Shown here in pieces: positions 46,381-56,152 of a stretch of DNA of 64,000 nucleotides; position 1 is the first letter of the stretch; each line of letters opens with the position of its first letter. The DNA comes from Pseudothauera rhizosphaerae (GTDB lineage: Bacteria > Pseudomonadota > Gammaproteobacteria > Burkholderiales > Rhodocyclaceae), in NCBI RefSeq assembly GCF_004801305.1, contig NZ_SSOD01000019.1, positions 37,152-101,151 on the forward strand, in the 5' to 3' direction. The position numbers were made by a program, and so were the translations under genes. The notes under the pieces are model-generated. The model saw only the letters and a list, made by a program, of their open reading frames with translations, made no database searches and was not told the origin of the DNA.

Positions 46381-48030
46381 TCAGTGCCGGAAGCGCCCCA
46401 CCAGTTCGCCGAGCTGGCGCGCCACCTGTTCCAGGCTGTGGGCCGATTCGGCGGTCTGCTGCATGGAGGCGCTGGTTTCCTCCACCATCTGCGCGATGCT
46501 CTCGACCTGCTGGGCGATGGCGTTGCTGGCGGCGCTCTGTTCGCGGGTGGCCAGCGCCACGTCGCGGATGCGCGCCAGCGTGGCGCCGGCGCCGTCGCGG
46601 ATGTCGCGCAGGGACTGGGCTGCCTCCTGGGCCAGGTCCACGCCCCGCTCGACCTGGGGCAGGGCCTGGTCCATGGCGCCCACGGCGCTCGCGGTGTCGC
46701 TCTGGATGGCGCTGATCATGCCACCGATCTCCTCGGTGGCGGCCGAGGTGCGCTCGGCGAGCTTGCGCACCTCGTCGGCCACCACGGCGAAACCGCGGCC
46801 CTGCTCGCCGGCCCGCGCGGCCTCGATGGCGGCGTTGAGCGCGAGCAGGTTGGTCTGGGCGGCGATCTCCTTGATCACGCTGGCGATGGAGGAGATCTCG
46901 TTGGTCCGCGTTTCCAGGGAGCGGATCATCTCCGCGGCCGAGGACACGGTGCCGGCGATGCGGTGCATCTCGTCGGTGGCGGTGGCCACCTTCTGCTCGC
47001 CGCTCTCGGCCAGGTTGGCGGCCGAGGAGGAGTTGTCCTCGGTGTCGCGCGCCGAATCGGAGATGTGGTTGATGGAGACGGTCATCTCCTCGATGGCCGC
47101 GGCCATGGAGGAGGTGGAATCGGCCTGGCGGTGCGCCGCCACGGCGACCTGGCCGGAGGCGTGGGAGATGCTCTCCGCGGTGTCCTTGAGGGTGTGCGCG
47201 CCGTTGGCGATCTGCCCCACCATGTCGCGGATCGAACCCAGCATGCGGGACAGGCCGTGCAGCAGGCTGCCGGGCGCGGCGCCCGGCACGTTCACGGTCA
47301 GGTCGCCGCTCGCGGCGCGCTCCATGATCGCCATCGCCTCGGCCGGTTCGCCGCCGATCTGGCGCAGCACCGAGCGGGCAATGACGATGCCCAGGCCGAC
47401 GATCACCAGCAGAATGACGCCGCTCACCGCCAGGTCGACCAGCAGGCGCGACCAGAACGCGGTCTTGACGTCATCCACGTATACGCCGGCGCCGATCACC
47501 CAGTTCCACGGCTTGAAGGCTGCGGCGTACTGCAGCTTGTCCACCGGCACGGTACTGCCGGGGCGAGGAAAGGAGGTATCGGCGAAGCCGGCACCCTTGG
47601 CGCTGGCCACGGCGATGATGTCCCGGAGGGTGTAGCGGCCGGCACTGTCGCGCACTTCGCCGGAAATGTCGCGCCCGTTCCAGTCGGTGCGGATCGGGTG
47701 CATCACCGTGACGCCGTTGGTGGCCAGGATGTAGACGTACTCGGACTTGCCGTCCGCGCCGCCGAAACGCATGTGCTCCAACGCGCCCTTGGCGAGTTCC
47801 TGTGCCTCGGCTTCCGGCAGCCCGCCGGCCGCGGCGCGCGCATGGTAGCCGGCGACGACCTGCAGCGCAGACTGAATCACCGACTGCACCTGCAGCTTGC
47901 GGGCGTCCATCAGGTCTGCCCGGGTCGCCAAGGCACCCAGCACGACGGTGAGCGCGAGGCCGGCAAAGGCGGCCAGCACCATCAGGACGATCTTGGTCTT
48001 CAGTTTCAGCGAATCGAGCATGGCTGCCAT
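46381..48030 (-). CDS. Methyl-accepting chemotaxis protein with single Cache sensor domain
   Basis: 549 residues (an ATG 9 bases later is an alternative start). A transmembrane helix ([23 protein letters not shown]) is followed by a periplasmic sCache domain ([40 protein letters not shown]...[13 protein letters not shown]), a second helix ([19 protein letters not shown]) and a signalling domain with the hairpin tip [41 protein letters not shown]. No C-terminal CheR-binding pentapeptide. A sigma-28-like promoter precedes it. Ligand probably a small carboxylate (family knowledge, not shown). Confidence 0.92.
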   Translation of the reverse strand: MAAMLDSLKLKTKIVLMVLAAFAGLALTVVLGALATRADLMDARKLQVQSVIQSALQVVAGYHARAAAGGLPEAEAQELAKGALEHMRFGGADGKSEYVYILATNGVTVMHPIRTDWNGRDISGEVRDSAGRYTLRDIIAVASAKGAGFADTSFPRPGSTVPVDKLQYAAAFKPWNWVIGAGVYVDDVKTAFWSRLLVDLAVSGVILLVIVGLGIVIARSVLRQIGGEPAEAMAIMERAASGDLTVNVPGAAPGSLLHGLSRMLGSIRDMVGQIANGAHTLKDTAESISHASGQVAVAAHRQADSTSSMAAAIEEMTVSINHISDSARDTEDNSSSAANLAESGEQKVATATDEMHRIAGTVSSAAEMIRSLETRTNEISSIASVIKEIAAQTNLLALNAAIEAARAGEQGRGFAVVADEVRKLAERTSAATEEIGGMISAIQSDTASAVGAMDQALPQVERGVDLAQEAAQSLRDIRDGAGATLARIRDVALATREQSAASNAIAQQVESIAQMVEETSASMQQTAESAHSLEQVARQLGELVGRFRH

Positions 48031-48091
48031 TCTCACAGGAACACTACGGGCGCATCGGTCGGCCGGCACGCCTATGCGCACCGTTCTGCAG

Positions 48092-48119
48092 TTATCGGGT
48101 GCCTTTCTGATTAACTTTA
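48092..48119 (-). promoter_or_regulatory. Sigma-28 (FliA)-like promoter for the Cache chemoreceptor
   Basis: On the minus strand TAAA-N16-CCCGATAA, close to the flagellar consensus TAAA-N15-GCCGATAA, located about 60-90 bp before the chemoreceptor start. It overlaps the last codons of the upstream DNA glycosylase gene. The spacer is one base longer than ideal. Confidence 0.6.
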
Positions 48120-48664
48120 GGCACCCCCCACGAAGGGGGCAAAGCCTCCTTCGCAGGCGCTCCGCAGGCGTCCCCCAGCGCCTGCCACGCCTCGAGCTTG
48201 CGCGCCAGGTCGAGCGCGGCGTGGGCCGGGCTGGTGGAGGGCAGGCGCAGCATCGGCAGCGCCGCCCATTCTCCCTGGGGCAACACGTGGCGGCGGTAGC
48301 AGGCTTCGGCCGCGGCGCCGTTGAAGAAGATGCTGCGGATGCCCGGATGGGCGGCGAGAAAGCCGCGGAAATCGTTGGGCACGATGCTGTCGGCGGCGAT
48401 GGCCGAATCCAGGCTGCCCGGGCGCACGCAGGAGGCGAGCACGTCCCACAGCGCCACTCCGGCGGCCTGCAGCGCGGCCGCGCGCTCGGCGTAGGCGGCG
48501 CGCGGGTCGAAGCCGAACAGCGCGCCCATGATGGGCCAGAAGGCGTTGCGCGGATGGGCGTAATACTGCCCGGCGGCGAGGGAGGCCGCGCCCGGCATGC
48601 TGCCCAGCACCAGCACGCGGGCGTCCGGCGCGGCGATGGGCGGAAAGCTGAATACCTGGGTCAT
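48092..48664 (-). CDS. DNA-deoxyinosine glycosylase (uracil-DNA glycosylase superfamily)
   Basis: 190 residues. Motifs are [30 protein letters not shown] (motif 1 with the Gly-Ser-Met-Pro loop and conserved Tyr/Asn) and LPSTSPAHA (motif 2). This combination marks the hypoxanthine-DNA glycosylase branch of the UDG superfamily, which removes deaminated adenine. The ATG overlaps the thpR stop by 4 bases. The C-terminal ~20 residues ([19 protein letters not shown]) are a non-conserved tail that also carries the promoter of the next gene. Confidence 0.87.
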   Translation of the reverse strand: MTQVFSFPPIAAPDARVLVLGSMPGAASLAAGQYYAHPRNAFWPIMGALFGFDPRAAYAERAAALQAAGVALWDVLASCVRPGSLDSAIAADSIVPNDFRGFLAAHPGIRSIFFNGAAAEACYRRHVLPQGEWAALPMLRLPSTSPAHAALDLARKLEAWQALGDACGAPAKEALPPSWGVPKVNQKGTR

Positions 48665-49209
48665 TGCGCCGCCTCCGCTGCGGGATAGCGCGCCAGTACG
48701 CGGTAGCCGCCGTCCGCCCCCAGGTCGGAGGCCGCCAGCACGTAGCCGGACACCGCCCAGCGCAGGGCTGCCGGCTTCTCCGGCGGGCGGGCGCCGGGCG
48801 CGCGGCGCGCCAGCGTGAGGTGGGGCCGGAAGGGGCGCGCTTCCACCGGCAGTCCGGCGCGGCGCAGGACCCCGGCCAGGGCTGCGTGCAGGGCGGCCAG
48901 CGGGGGCGGCACCGCCTCGGCTTCCAGCACGGCCAGGCCGCGCGGCCACGGCGCGGATCGGGTCAGTTCCAGTTCGAACGGGGAGAAGGGCACGGCCAGC
49001 GCGTCCGCCAGCGCGGGGACGCGGTCGCGCGCCACCGCGCCGATGAAGTGCAGGGTCAGGTGCAGCTTGTCGGTGCGCACCCGGCGCGCACCGGGTGGCC
49101 AGTGCCAAGCGTCGCGCGCGCGGGCGAGGGCCGAGCGCAGGCGCCGGTCCGGCCACAGGGCGAGGAACAGGCGCTCGGTCGGGGGAGGGGGTGCGGCGGA
49201 CGCATTCAC
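48661..49209 (-). CDS. thpR: RNA 2',3'-cyclic phosphodiesterase ThpR
   Basis: 182 residues from a GTG start at 49209. The two catalytic HxTx motifs of 2H phosphoesterases are present (HLTLHFIG and HLTLAR). [15 protein letters not shown] at the N-terminus is typical of the LigT/ThpR family, which opens 2',3'-cyclic phosphates and can join tRNA halves. It begins 15 bp beyond a REP-like pair that separates it from the nif operon. Confidence 0.88.
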   Translation of the reverse strand: MNASAAPPPPTERLFLALWPDRRLRSALARARDAWHWPPGARRVRTDKLHLTLHFIGAVARDRVPALADALAVPFSPFELELTRSAPWPRGLAVLEAEAVPPPLAALHAALAGVLRRAGLPVEARPFRPHLTLARRAPGARPPEKPAALRWAVSGYVLAASDLGADGGYRVLARYPAAEAAQ

Positions 49210-49223
49210 GCCCGCGATTCTAT

Positions 49224-49294
49224 GTGGGAGCGGGCTTGCCCGCGATACCGCCCGCGGGAGGGAAGCGCCGCATCGCGGGCAAGCCCGCTCCCAC
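49224..49294. repeat. REP-like inverted pair, copy 2
   Basis: Arms at 49224-49246 and 49272-49294 are identical to the 23-bp arms of copy 1 at 5526-5601, while the 25-bp loop is unrelated in sequence. It begins 4 bp beyond the stop of the last nif-operon gene and may act as that operon's terminator. Confidence 0.85.
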
Positions 49295-49297
49295 CAT

Positions 49298-49570
49298 TCA
49301 GTCGTCCGGCTGGACCTCGGCGACGACCAGGCCGATGGCCGCCCCGGGATCGGTGGTGAGGGACAGGCAGTGGTCGCCGCCGGCGATGTAGTACAGCGCC
49401 CAACCCTCGCCCTCCGCCACGGCCCTGAGGCGCGGCGGGACGTCGTCGTCCGAACAGGCGACGAAGCGCAGGCCGGGCCACTGCCTGCGCAGCGCCTCCA
49501 CCGCGGTCTCGCCGTAGCCGTGGCTGGCGAGCGCCGCACAGGCGGTGTCGACGACCTCGGCGCCTATCAT
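49298..49570 (-). CDS. Small nif-associated protein (DUF6129-like)
   Basis: 90 residues: MIGAEVVDTACAALASHGYG...WPGLRFVACSDDDVPPRLRAVAEGEGWALYYIAGGDHCLSLTTDPGAAIGLVVAEV. Soluble, with three cysteines and the acidic SDDDVPPR motif. Similar short proteins follow nifY/nafY in other diazotrophs, which I recall as DUF6129. Function unknown. The ATG overlaps the nifY/nafY stop by 4 bases, so it belongs to the nif operon as its last gene. Confidence 0.75.
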   Translation of the reverse strand: MIGAEVVDTACAALASHGYGETAVEALRRQWPGLRFVACSDDDVPPRLRAVAEGEGWALYYIAGGDHCLSLTTDPGAAIGLVVAEVQPDD

Positions 49571-50289
49571 GCCTCGGCCTCGGCCGCGGGCACGAAGCGG
49601 GCCAGCGAACGCGCTTCCTTGCCCAGCGCGCGCGCGAGCCAGGGCGGCGGGCTGTTGAGCACCTTCTGCAACTGCCCCAGCACCTCGCGCGCCGCGCCGC
49701 CGGCGGGGAACTTGACCGGATGAACGCCGGCACGCACCACCTTGGCAGCGGCGGGGCCGCCGATGGATTGCACGTACACGAGCTGGCAGCCGGCCAGCAG
49801 TGCCGCGCGTGCGGTGTTGCGGTCCTCGGCGCCGTCGGCTTCCAGCGTGGAGCGCACGCCGGTGAGCCAGATGCCGTCCTCGGCCACGCGGTAGATCAGG
49901 AAGCGGTTGCAGGAGCCGAAGTGGCCGTCGAGCTGTTCGCCGTTGTTGGAGGCCACCGCCACGGTGAGCGCGGCGTCGCCCTGTGGCACGTCGGCTTCGG
50001 GCACTGGCGCGTCGTCGGACAGGCCTTCGCCCCACAGGTAGCGCACCGCGCTCTTCAGCGCGCTGGCTTCGACGCCGGGGTCGACGATCTCGTCGCCCTG
50101 CAGCATGGCCTTGAGGTCGGCCACGGTCATGCGCGCGAGCTTCTCGTCGGTGACCGGCAGGCCGAGGCGTTCGCCCAGCGCATGGACGAAGGCGGCGACG
50201 TTGACGCCAGGCAGGGTGCGCGCGGCCATGGCGATGCGCAGGGCGGTCTCGCGCGAGACCGGGCTGCCGGTGGGGGCGGTTGCGTTCAT
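49567..50289 (-). CDS. NifY/NafY-type dinitrogenase accessory protein
   Basis: 240 residues. The N-terminal ~100 residues form a helical domain (ETALRIAMAARTLPGVNVAAFVHALGERLGLPVTDEKLARMTVADLKAML) as in NafY. The C-terminal half is a NifX/NifB-type cofactor-binding domain (LTVAVASNNGEQLDGHFGSCNRFLIYRV...AALLAGCQLVYVQSIGGPAAAKVVRAG), with the GHFG histidine implicated in FeMo-co binding. It shelters or carries FeMo-co to apo-dinitrogenase. It lies between ferredoxin and the small nif-linked gene. NifY versus NafY cannot be settled from sequence reading alone. Confidence 0.87.
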   Translation of the reverse strand: MNATAPTGSPVSRETALRIAMAARTLPGVNVAAFVHALGERLGLPVTDEKLARMTVADLKAMLQGDEIVDPGVEASALKSAVRYLWGEGLSDDAPVPEADVPQGDAALTVAVASNNGEQLDGHFGSCNRFLIYRVAEDGIWLTGVRSTLEADGAEDRNTARAALLAGCQLVYVQSIGGPAAAKVVRAGVHPVKFPAGGAAREVLGQLQKVLNSPPPWLARALGKEARSLARFVPAAEAEA

Positions 50290-50353
50290 GGCGGTGCTCC
50301 TGGGTGTTCGGAGCGGTGCGGCGGCACCAGCCGCCCCACCGCGGGCGTCCTCG

Positions 50354-50551
50354 TCAGATGAAGACGATGGTGTTGTCGGCACCGGGGCAGACGGACACGC
50401 ACTGGGGCTCGTCGTACCCGTCTTCGCACTCCGTACAGGTGTCGGCGTTGATCTTGAAGATGCCGCCCTTGTCGGTGATCGACTTGGTCGGGCACACCGG
50501 CTTGCAGTCGCCACAGGACGTGCATTCGTCAACGAGGATCTTGAGAGCCAT
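50354..50551 (-). CDS. nif-linked 2[4Fe-4S] ferredoxin (FdxN type)
   Basis: 65 residues with two cluster motifs: CTSCGDCKPVCP and, after a short insertion, CTECEDGYDEPQCVSVCP. The spaced second motif is typical of FdxN/VnfF-type ferredoxins of nif clusters, which donate electrons to nitrogenase or to NifB. It lies 24 bp after nifT in the same operon. Confidence 0.92.
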   Translation of the reverse strand: MALKILVDECTSCGDCKPVCPTKSITDKGGIFKINADTCTECEDGYDEPQCVSVCPGADNTIVFI

Positions 50552-50575
50552 GATGGGTCTCCTGGTGTTGAAAGA

Positions 50576-50800
50576 TCATTCCGGCGCGTCGACGCGCTTG
50601 GCACGCAGCGACACGGGCAGCTTGGGCGGCGCATCCAGCGGATCGACATAGTAGGTACCGCCATTGGCCAGCTTCAGCTCGCCACCCCACTTGTCGGCCT
50701 GGTCGAATTCGATCGAGACGATGTTGTCTTCCAGGTCGCGCTTGGGCAGGTAGAACGACAGCCCGCCCGAAGCGGTCTTGCGGATCATGATGTTGGCCAT
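50576..50800 (-). CDS. nifT: NifT
   Basis: 74 residues (MANIMIRKTASGGLSFYLPKRDLEDNIVSIEF...KWGGELKLANGGTYYVDPL), a full-length NifT/FixU protein. It is generally encoded after nifK, and its role in nitrogenase maturation is small or undefined. It starts 60 bp after the nifK stop. Confidence 0.94.
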   Translation of the reverse strand: MANIMIRKTASGGLSFYLPKRDLEDNIVSIEFDQADKWGGELKLANGGTYYVDPLDAPPKLPVSLRAKRVDAPE

Positions 50801-50860
50801 GTGAACTCCTGAAGCGCGGGCCGCCCCCTTGCGGGGACGGCACCGCGCATCGACCGCGAC

Positions 50861-52429
50861 TTAGCGAACGAGGTCGTAGTTGTAGTCGGTGGTCCCCATG
50901 CCGCGGGTCTCGTCGTCGAGCTTTTCCAGCACGGCGTTGACCAGGGTGGTGAGGATGTACATCGCGCCCTCGTAGCCCAGGGTGGTCATGCGGTGCAGAT
51001 GGTGGCGGTCGAAGATCGGGAAGCCGAGGCGGATCAGCGGGACTTCGAACTGCGGACCCTTGTGGGCGGTGTCGCGCTGGATGTACTTGCCGTAGGAGTT
51101 GCCGATGAGGAAATCGGGCTTCTCGGTGAAGCACAGGCTGCGCATGTGCCACAGGTCGTTGCCGACGTACACCTTGGCCTTGGCGCCGAACGGGCTGGAG
51201 GCCAGCAGCTTCTCCATGGCCTTGCCCCAGCGCTTGTTGGCGTTGTTGGACAGCACGTGCAGCGGCTCGGCGCCCAGTTCCAGCAGGAACTGGGTCATGC
51301 CCATGACGAAGTCGGGGTCGCCGTACAGCGCGAACTTCTTGCCGTGCAGCCAGGTGTGGCTGTCCTGGATCATGTCCACCAGGCGGCCGCGTTCCACCTC
51401 CAGCGAGGCCGGGATTTCCTTGCCGGTGATCTCGGAGACCTTCATCAGGAACTCGTCGGTCCACTCCAGGCCCATGGGGATGTTGAGCTTGGGCACTTCG
51501 TGGTTCCAGGTGTTCTCGACGAACTTCCTGGTCTTCTCGAGCTGCCAGGGCTGCAGCAGGATGGTGTTGTGGGCGTTGGGCGCGTCCTTGATCTCATCCA
51601 GCGTGGTGCCGCCGGCGTACATGCGGTATTCGCCGTCCGACGGGGTGTCCAGCACCTCGGTGGGGTTGGAGAGGATGGTGGCATCGACGCCCATTTCCTT
51701 CATCAGGCGGGCGATGACGCGGTAGTTGCCCAGGTAGGTCTCGAAGCCCGGCACGAAGTTGAGCTTGCCGTTGCTGCCCGCCTTCTTGCCTTCCATGTGG
51801 TTGAGGGTGAAGTAGCGCGCGATGCCCTCGAACATGTTGTCCCAGCCGGTGGTGTGGCTGCCGACGAAGGACGGGGTGTGGGCGAACGGGACCGGGAAGT
51901 CCTGGGCGATGTGGCCTTCCTTCTTGGAGTTGTTGATGAAGGCGTTGAGGTCGTCGCCGATGACCTCGGCCATGCAGGTGGTGGAGACCGCGATCACTTC
52001 GGGCTTGTACAGCGCCTTGGCGTTTTCCAGGCCGTCGAACATGTTCTTCTGGCCGCCGAACACCGCCGCGTCTTCGGTCATGGAGTCGGACACGCAGGCG
52101 ATCGGCTCCTTGAAGTGGCGGTTGAAGTAGGTGCGGAAGTAGGCCACGCAACCCTGCGAGCCATGCACGTAGGGCAGGGTCTTCTCGAAGCCCAGCGCGC
52201 ACAGCACCGCGCCCAGCGGCTGGCAGGCCTTGGCGGGGTTGATGGTGAGCGCTTCGCGGGCGAAGTTGAGCTCCTGGTATTCCTTGGTGGTGGTCCACTC
52301 GAAGGTTTCGGCGATCTTGTCGTCGGGAACCTTCTCTTCGTAGAGGTCCTGCTTGCGCTTCAGCGATTCCTTGTAGTCATCGGCGCGGAACAGCGGATAG
52401 CACGGCTTGATGTCGTCAACGATCTGCAT
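50861..52429 (-). CDS. nifK: Nitrogenase molybdenum-iron protein beta chain
   Basis: 522 residues. The P-cluster ligands correspond to Cys69, Cys94 and Cys152 by my count (AKACQPLGAVLC, HGSQGCVAYFRTYFNRHF, VSTTCMAEVIGDD). The length and the N-terminal extension (MQIVDDIKPCYPLFRADDYKESLKRK) are those of Group I Mo-nitrogenases. The ATG at 52429 is preferred over one 27 bases upstream. It forms the alpha2-beta2 dinitrogenase with NifD. A 169-bp spacer separates it from nifD. Confidence 0.97.
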   Translation of the reverse strand: MQIVDDIKPCYPLFRADDYKESLKRKQDLYEEKVPDDKIAETFEWTTTKEYQELNFAREALTINPAKACQPLGAVLCALGFEKTLPYVHGSQGCVAYFRTYFNRHFKEPIACVSDSMTEDAAVFGGQKNMFDGLENAKALYKPEVIAVSTTCMAEVIGDDLNAFINNSKKEGHIAQDFPVPFAHTPSFVGSHTTGWDNMFEGIARYFTLNHMEGKKAGSNGKLNFVPGFETYLGNYRVIARLMKEMGVDATILSNPTEVLDTPSDGEYRMYAGGTTLDEIKDAPNAHNTILLQPWQLEKTRKFVENTWNHEVPKLNIPMGLEWTDEFLMKVSEITGKEIPASLEVERGRLVDMIQDSHTWLHGKKFALYGDPDFVMGMTQFLLELGAEPLHVLSNNANKRWGKAMEKLLASSPFGAKAKVYVGNDLWHMRSLCFTEKPDFLIGNSYGKYIQRDTAHKGPQFEVPLIRLGFPIFDRHHLHRMTTLGYEGAMYILTTLVNAVLEKLDDETRGMGTTDYNYDLVR

Positions 52430-52542
52430 TTGAGGCTCCTTGGCCCGGCCACCCATCTGTGGACGCGGGCGTGAGGTTTGTTCCTTGCGGTACGGCAGCC
52501 CGCACTCCGCCCGGGCGGTACCCGAACGGGCCCTGCCGGAAC

Positions 52543-52561
52543 CCCCGGGCCTGGCCCGGGG
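52543..52561 (-). repeat. Strong palindrome in the nifD-nifK spacer
   Basis: CCCCGGGCC-T-GGCCCGGGG, a perfect 9-bp stem in the 169-bp spacer between nifD and nifK, without a T run. It may be an mRNA-stabilising or processing hairpin that helps set NifD:NifK levels. Confidence 0.55.
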
Positions 52562-52598
52562 CGGACGGAACTGCGTGCGGCTGCCGAACCAGTCGGCT

Positions 52599-54074
52599 TT
52601 AGGCGGCGGCCTTCACTTCTTCGGGCGCGGCGCTCTTCTTCCACGGCGGGACCTGCTTGCCCCAGCACGGGTTGTTGAGCGTCATGTCCATGTCGCGCGC
52701 GAAGATCGCGAAACCGTCGTAGCCGTGGTACGGGCCGGAGTAGTCCCACGAGTGCATCTGGCGGAAGGGGATGCCCATCTTCTGGAAGATGTACTTTTCC
52801 TTGATGCCGGAACCGACCAGGTCGGGCTTGATGCGCTTGACGAACTCTTCCAGCTCGAAGCCGGTGACGTCGTCGTACAGCAGCGTGGCGTTGCCCATTT
52901 CCTTGATGGTGCGGTCGTAGTCGTCGTTGTGGGCGAACTCGTAGCCCGTGCCGACCACTTCCATGCCCAGGTCCTCGTAGGCGCCGATGACGTGACGCGG
53001 ACGCAGGCCGCCCACGTACAGCATGACGCGCTTGCCCTGCAGGCGCGGCTTGTACTTGGCGATGACGGCTTCCATCATCGGCTTGTACTTGGCGATCACG
53101 CGCTCCGCGCCTTCCTTGATGTTGTCGTCGAAGAAGGCGGCGATGCGGCGCAGGGATTCCTCGATCTTGGTCGGGCCGAAGAAGTTGTACTCCATCCAGG
53201 GGATGCCGTACTTCTCTTCCATGTGCCGGCTGATGTAGTTCATCGAGCGGTAGCAGTGCAACAGGTTGAGCTTGGCCTTGGGGGTGTTCTCCATTTCGGC
53301 CAGGGTGCCGTCGCCGGACCACTGGGCGATCACGCGCAGTCCCATCTCTTCGAGGAAGATGCGCGAAGCCCAGGCGTCGCCGCCGATGTTGTAGTCGCCG
53401 ATGATGGTGACGTCGTAGGGGGTGGATTCGAATTCCTTGCCGTCGCGGTTGGACAGCACCCAGTCGCGGATGGCGTCGTTGGCGATGTGGTGGCCCAGGG
53501 ACTGGGACACGCCGCGGAAGCCTTCGCAGCGCACCGGCACCACGACCTTGTTGATTTCCTTCGCCGCCTTCTTGGAGACGGCTTCGATGTCGTCGCCGAT
53601 CAGGCCGATGGGGCACTCGGACTGCACGGAGATGCCCTTGTTGAGCGGGAAGAGCTGCTCGATTTCGGTGATGATCTTGGCCAGCTTCTTGTCGCCGCCG
53701 AAGACGATGTCCTTCTCCTGGAAGTCCGAGGTGAAGTTGATTTCAGCGAAGGTGTTCACGCCGGTGGCACCGACGTAGTAGTTGCGGCGGCCGCCACGGG
53801 AATACTGGCCGCAGCCGACCGGGCCGTGGGAGATGTGGATCATGTCCTTGACCGGACCCCACACCACGCCACGCGAACCGGCATAGGCACAGCCGCGGAT
53901 GGTCATCACGCCCGGCTGCGACTTGCGGTTGGAGGTGATGCACTTCTTCGACTGTTCGACGGCCTGGTCGTTGACCGCCAGGTGCTTGGCGCGGTCCTTC
54001 TTGGCCTTCTCGGGATAAACCTCGAGAACCTCCTGGATCAGGCTCTCGGTTTCTTCACGGGTGAGCGTAGACAT
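52599..54074 (-). CDS. nifD: Nitrogenase molybdenum-iron protein alpha chain
   Basis: 491 residues. P-cluster ligands Cys62, Cys88 and Cys154 ([27 protein letters not shown]) and FeMo-co ligands Cys274 ([11 protein letters not shown]) and His441 ([18 protein letters not shown]) are all present by my count. Catalytic environment residues [11 protein letters not shown] are typical of Mo- rather than V- or Fe-nitrogenase. The start at 54074 follows AGGAGAAGCAGG. It lies 114 bp downstream of nifH. Confidence 0.98.
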   Translation of the reverse strand: MSTLTREETESLIQEVLEVYPEKAKKDRAKHLAVNDQAVEQSKKCITSNRKSQPGVMTIRGCAYAGSRGVVWGPVKDMIHISHGPVGCGQYSRGGRRNYYVGATGVNTFAEINFTSDFQEKDIVFGGDKKLAKIITEIEQLFPLNKGISVQSECPIGLIGDDIEAVSKKAAKEINKVVVPVRCEGFRGVSQSLGHHIANDAIRDWVLSNRDGKEFESTPYDVTIIGDYNIGGDAWASRIFLEEMGLRVIAQWSGDGTLAEMENTPKAKLNLLHCYRSMNYISRHMEEKYGIPWMEYNFFGPTKIEESLRRIAAFFDDNIKEGAERVIAKYKPMMEAVIAKYKPRLQGKRVMLYVGGLRPRHVIGAYEDLGMEVVGTGYEFAHNDDYDRTIKEMGNATLLYDDVTGFELEEFVKRIKPDLVGSGIKEKYIFQKMGIPFRQMHSWDYSGPYHGYDGFAIFARDMDMTLNNPCWGKQVPPWKKSAAPEEVKAAA

Positions 54075-54135
54075 CCTGCTTCTCCTGTTCGCGCCGGCAC
54101 CAATCCGTGCACGGCGCGCGTAGGTTTGCTCGATA

Positions 54136-54167
54136 CCCGGCGGCACGCTGGCGAGCGCACCGCCGGG
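54136..54167 (-). repeat. Hairpin between nifH and nifD
   Basis: CCCGGCGG (54136-54143) pairs with CCGCCGGG (54160-54167), with a smaller inner CGCT/AGCG stem. It follows the nifH stop by about 20 bp and has no T run. Hairpins at this place stabilise nifH mRNA in other diazotrophs, giving more NifH than NifDK. Confidence 0.6.
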
Positions 54168-54188
54168 CTGCTTCCTGCCCGGCGGCGA

Positions 54189-55082
<894 letters not shown>

Positions 55083-55147
55083 TTACTCCTCTGTCGAAAC
55101 GGGATTCGTGATTCGATCGTGTAGTACTGGACCACGGCCACTCTTCC

Positions 55148-55163
55148 GCAAGGACTGTGCCAA
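55148..55163 (-). promoter_or_regulatory. Sigma-54 (-24/-12) promoter of nifH
   Basis: On the minus strand TTGGCACAGTCCTTGC, matching the RpoN consensus TGGCAC-N5-TTGC with correct GG-GC spacing. It lies about 70-85 bp before the nifH ATG and about 100 bp downstream of a NifA activator site. Confidence 0.92.
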
Positions 55164-55191
55164 TCCCGAAAACAACACATAACGCATTGAA

Positions 55192-56103
55192 ATGAAAGAA
55201 TTCATCGGCGGAGAGACGGCCGCCATCACGGCTGACGCATGCGACAAATCCCCTACAATTTGTAGGGCCACGGACATTCCCCCCGCCCTTGCCCGCCTGA
55301 GCGCACCGCCGGCCGCGCGGTTGCCCGTCAATCGCTGCAACCTGCCCGCGGAAGCCCTCGCCAGCCTGGCCTTCCAGCTCGCCCCCGTGCCCCTGGAGGT
55401 GGACGGCGTACTGCCGCTGCACGCCCCCCTGTTCGAACGCCTGTCGCTTGTCGACGATGCGACAGACCGCGCCCGCATCTTCATGCAGTACATGACCGCC
55501 CACTTCCTGCTCGACGACCCGCCCGCGCTGGGACTCACCGGCAGCGCCCGCGTAGACCGCAGCCGGCTGGACTACCTGCGCCTGCTGCGCGGCTGGCTGT
55601 TCGACTCCGAAGGACGCGAGGGCGCAGTGCTGAAAAGCTGGGTGGAATCCCGCTTCGGCCTCCTCACCGCCTTCCACCACGGCCCGCTGGGCGAAGCCGA
55701 CGACCCCGCGCGCACGGCCTTCGAGCACGAACGCGCAGCGGGCCTGTACGGCACCGGCGCGCTCGAGGCGCAGGTGGACCTGCTCTACGCCTACACCCAG
55801 CACGAACTCGCGCGCCGCGACCCCGGGCGCAGCCACCTCACGCTATACCGCGGCCTCAACGGACGCGACGCGCTCCCCGAACTCGCACGCCTGCCGGACG
55901 GCTGTACGGTGGTGGTGCTCAACAACCTGAGTTCGTTTTCCGCCAGCCAGGAGCGCGCCGACGAGTTCGGCGACCGCGTGCTGGCCTGTGAGGTGCCCCT
56001 GCCCAAGGTGCTCGCCTTCTCCCGCCTGCTGCCCGGCCGGCTGCAGGGGGAGGACGAATACCTGGTGATCGGCGGCGTCGCCGCGGTGCGCCGGGTGGAT
56101 TGA
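55192..56103 (+). CDS. draT: NAD+-dinitrogen-reductase ADP-ribosyltransferase DraT
   Basis: 303 residues from the only upstream ATG. DraT family text includes LPVNRCNLPAEALASLAFQLAPVPLEVDGVLPLHAPLFERL, DYLRLLRGWLFDSEGREGAVLKSWVESRFGLLTAFHHG and LTLYRGLN...VVVLNNLSSFSASQERADEFGD. It ADP-ribosylates the NifH arginine to switch nitrogenase off in response to ammonium or energy loss. Conservation begins only near residue 45, and the first ~40 codons contain the NifA site of nifH, so the true start may be internal (for example the TTG at 55321). The partner draG is not in the window. Confidence 0.9.
   Translation: MKEFIGGETAAITADACDKSPTICRATDIPPALARLSAPPAARLPVNRCNLPAEALASLAFQLAPVPLEVDGVLPLHAPLFERLSLVDDATDRARIFMQYMTAHFLLDDPPALGLTGSARVDRSRLDYLRLLRGWLFDSEGREGAVLKSWVESRFGLLTAFHHGPLGEADDPARTAFEHERAAGLYGTGALEAQVDLLYAYTQHELARRDPGRSHLTLYRGLNGRDALPELARLPDGCTVVVLNNLSSFSASQERADEFGDRVLACEVPLPKVLAFSRLLPGRLQGEDEYLVIGGVAAVRRVD
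55251..55276. promoter_or_regulatory. NifA upstream activator site with adjoining perfect palindrome
   Basis: TGT-N10-ACA at 55261-55276 fits the NifA binding pattern. It overlaps a perfect 8-bp inverted repeat with a single central base, CCCTACAA-T-TTGTAGGG (55251-55267). It is about 100 bp upstream of the nifH -24/-12 element. Both sites lie inside the first codons of the draT reading frame as annotated here. Confidence 0.8.
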
Positions 56104-56152
56104 GGCGGGCCGGCGGCGGCGCCCGCCGGCCCGGACGGTGTTCGATCGCGGG

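Noticed and set aside
42646..48114. Uninterrupted reading frame of 1822 codons on the + strand opposite recB
   Set aside because: It is antisense to recB, recD and the chemoreceptor, has low-complexity His/Gly/Arg-rich text and no domain; such frames are common artefacts at this GC content.
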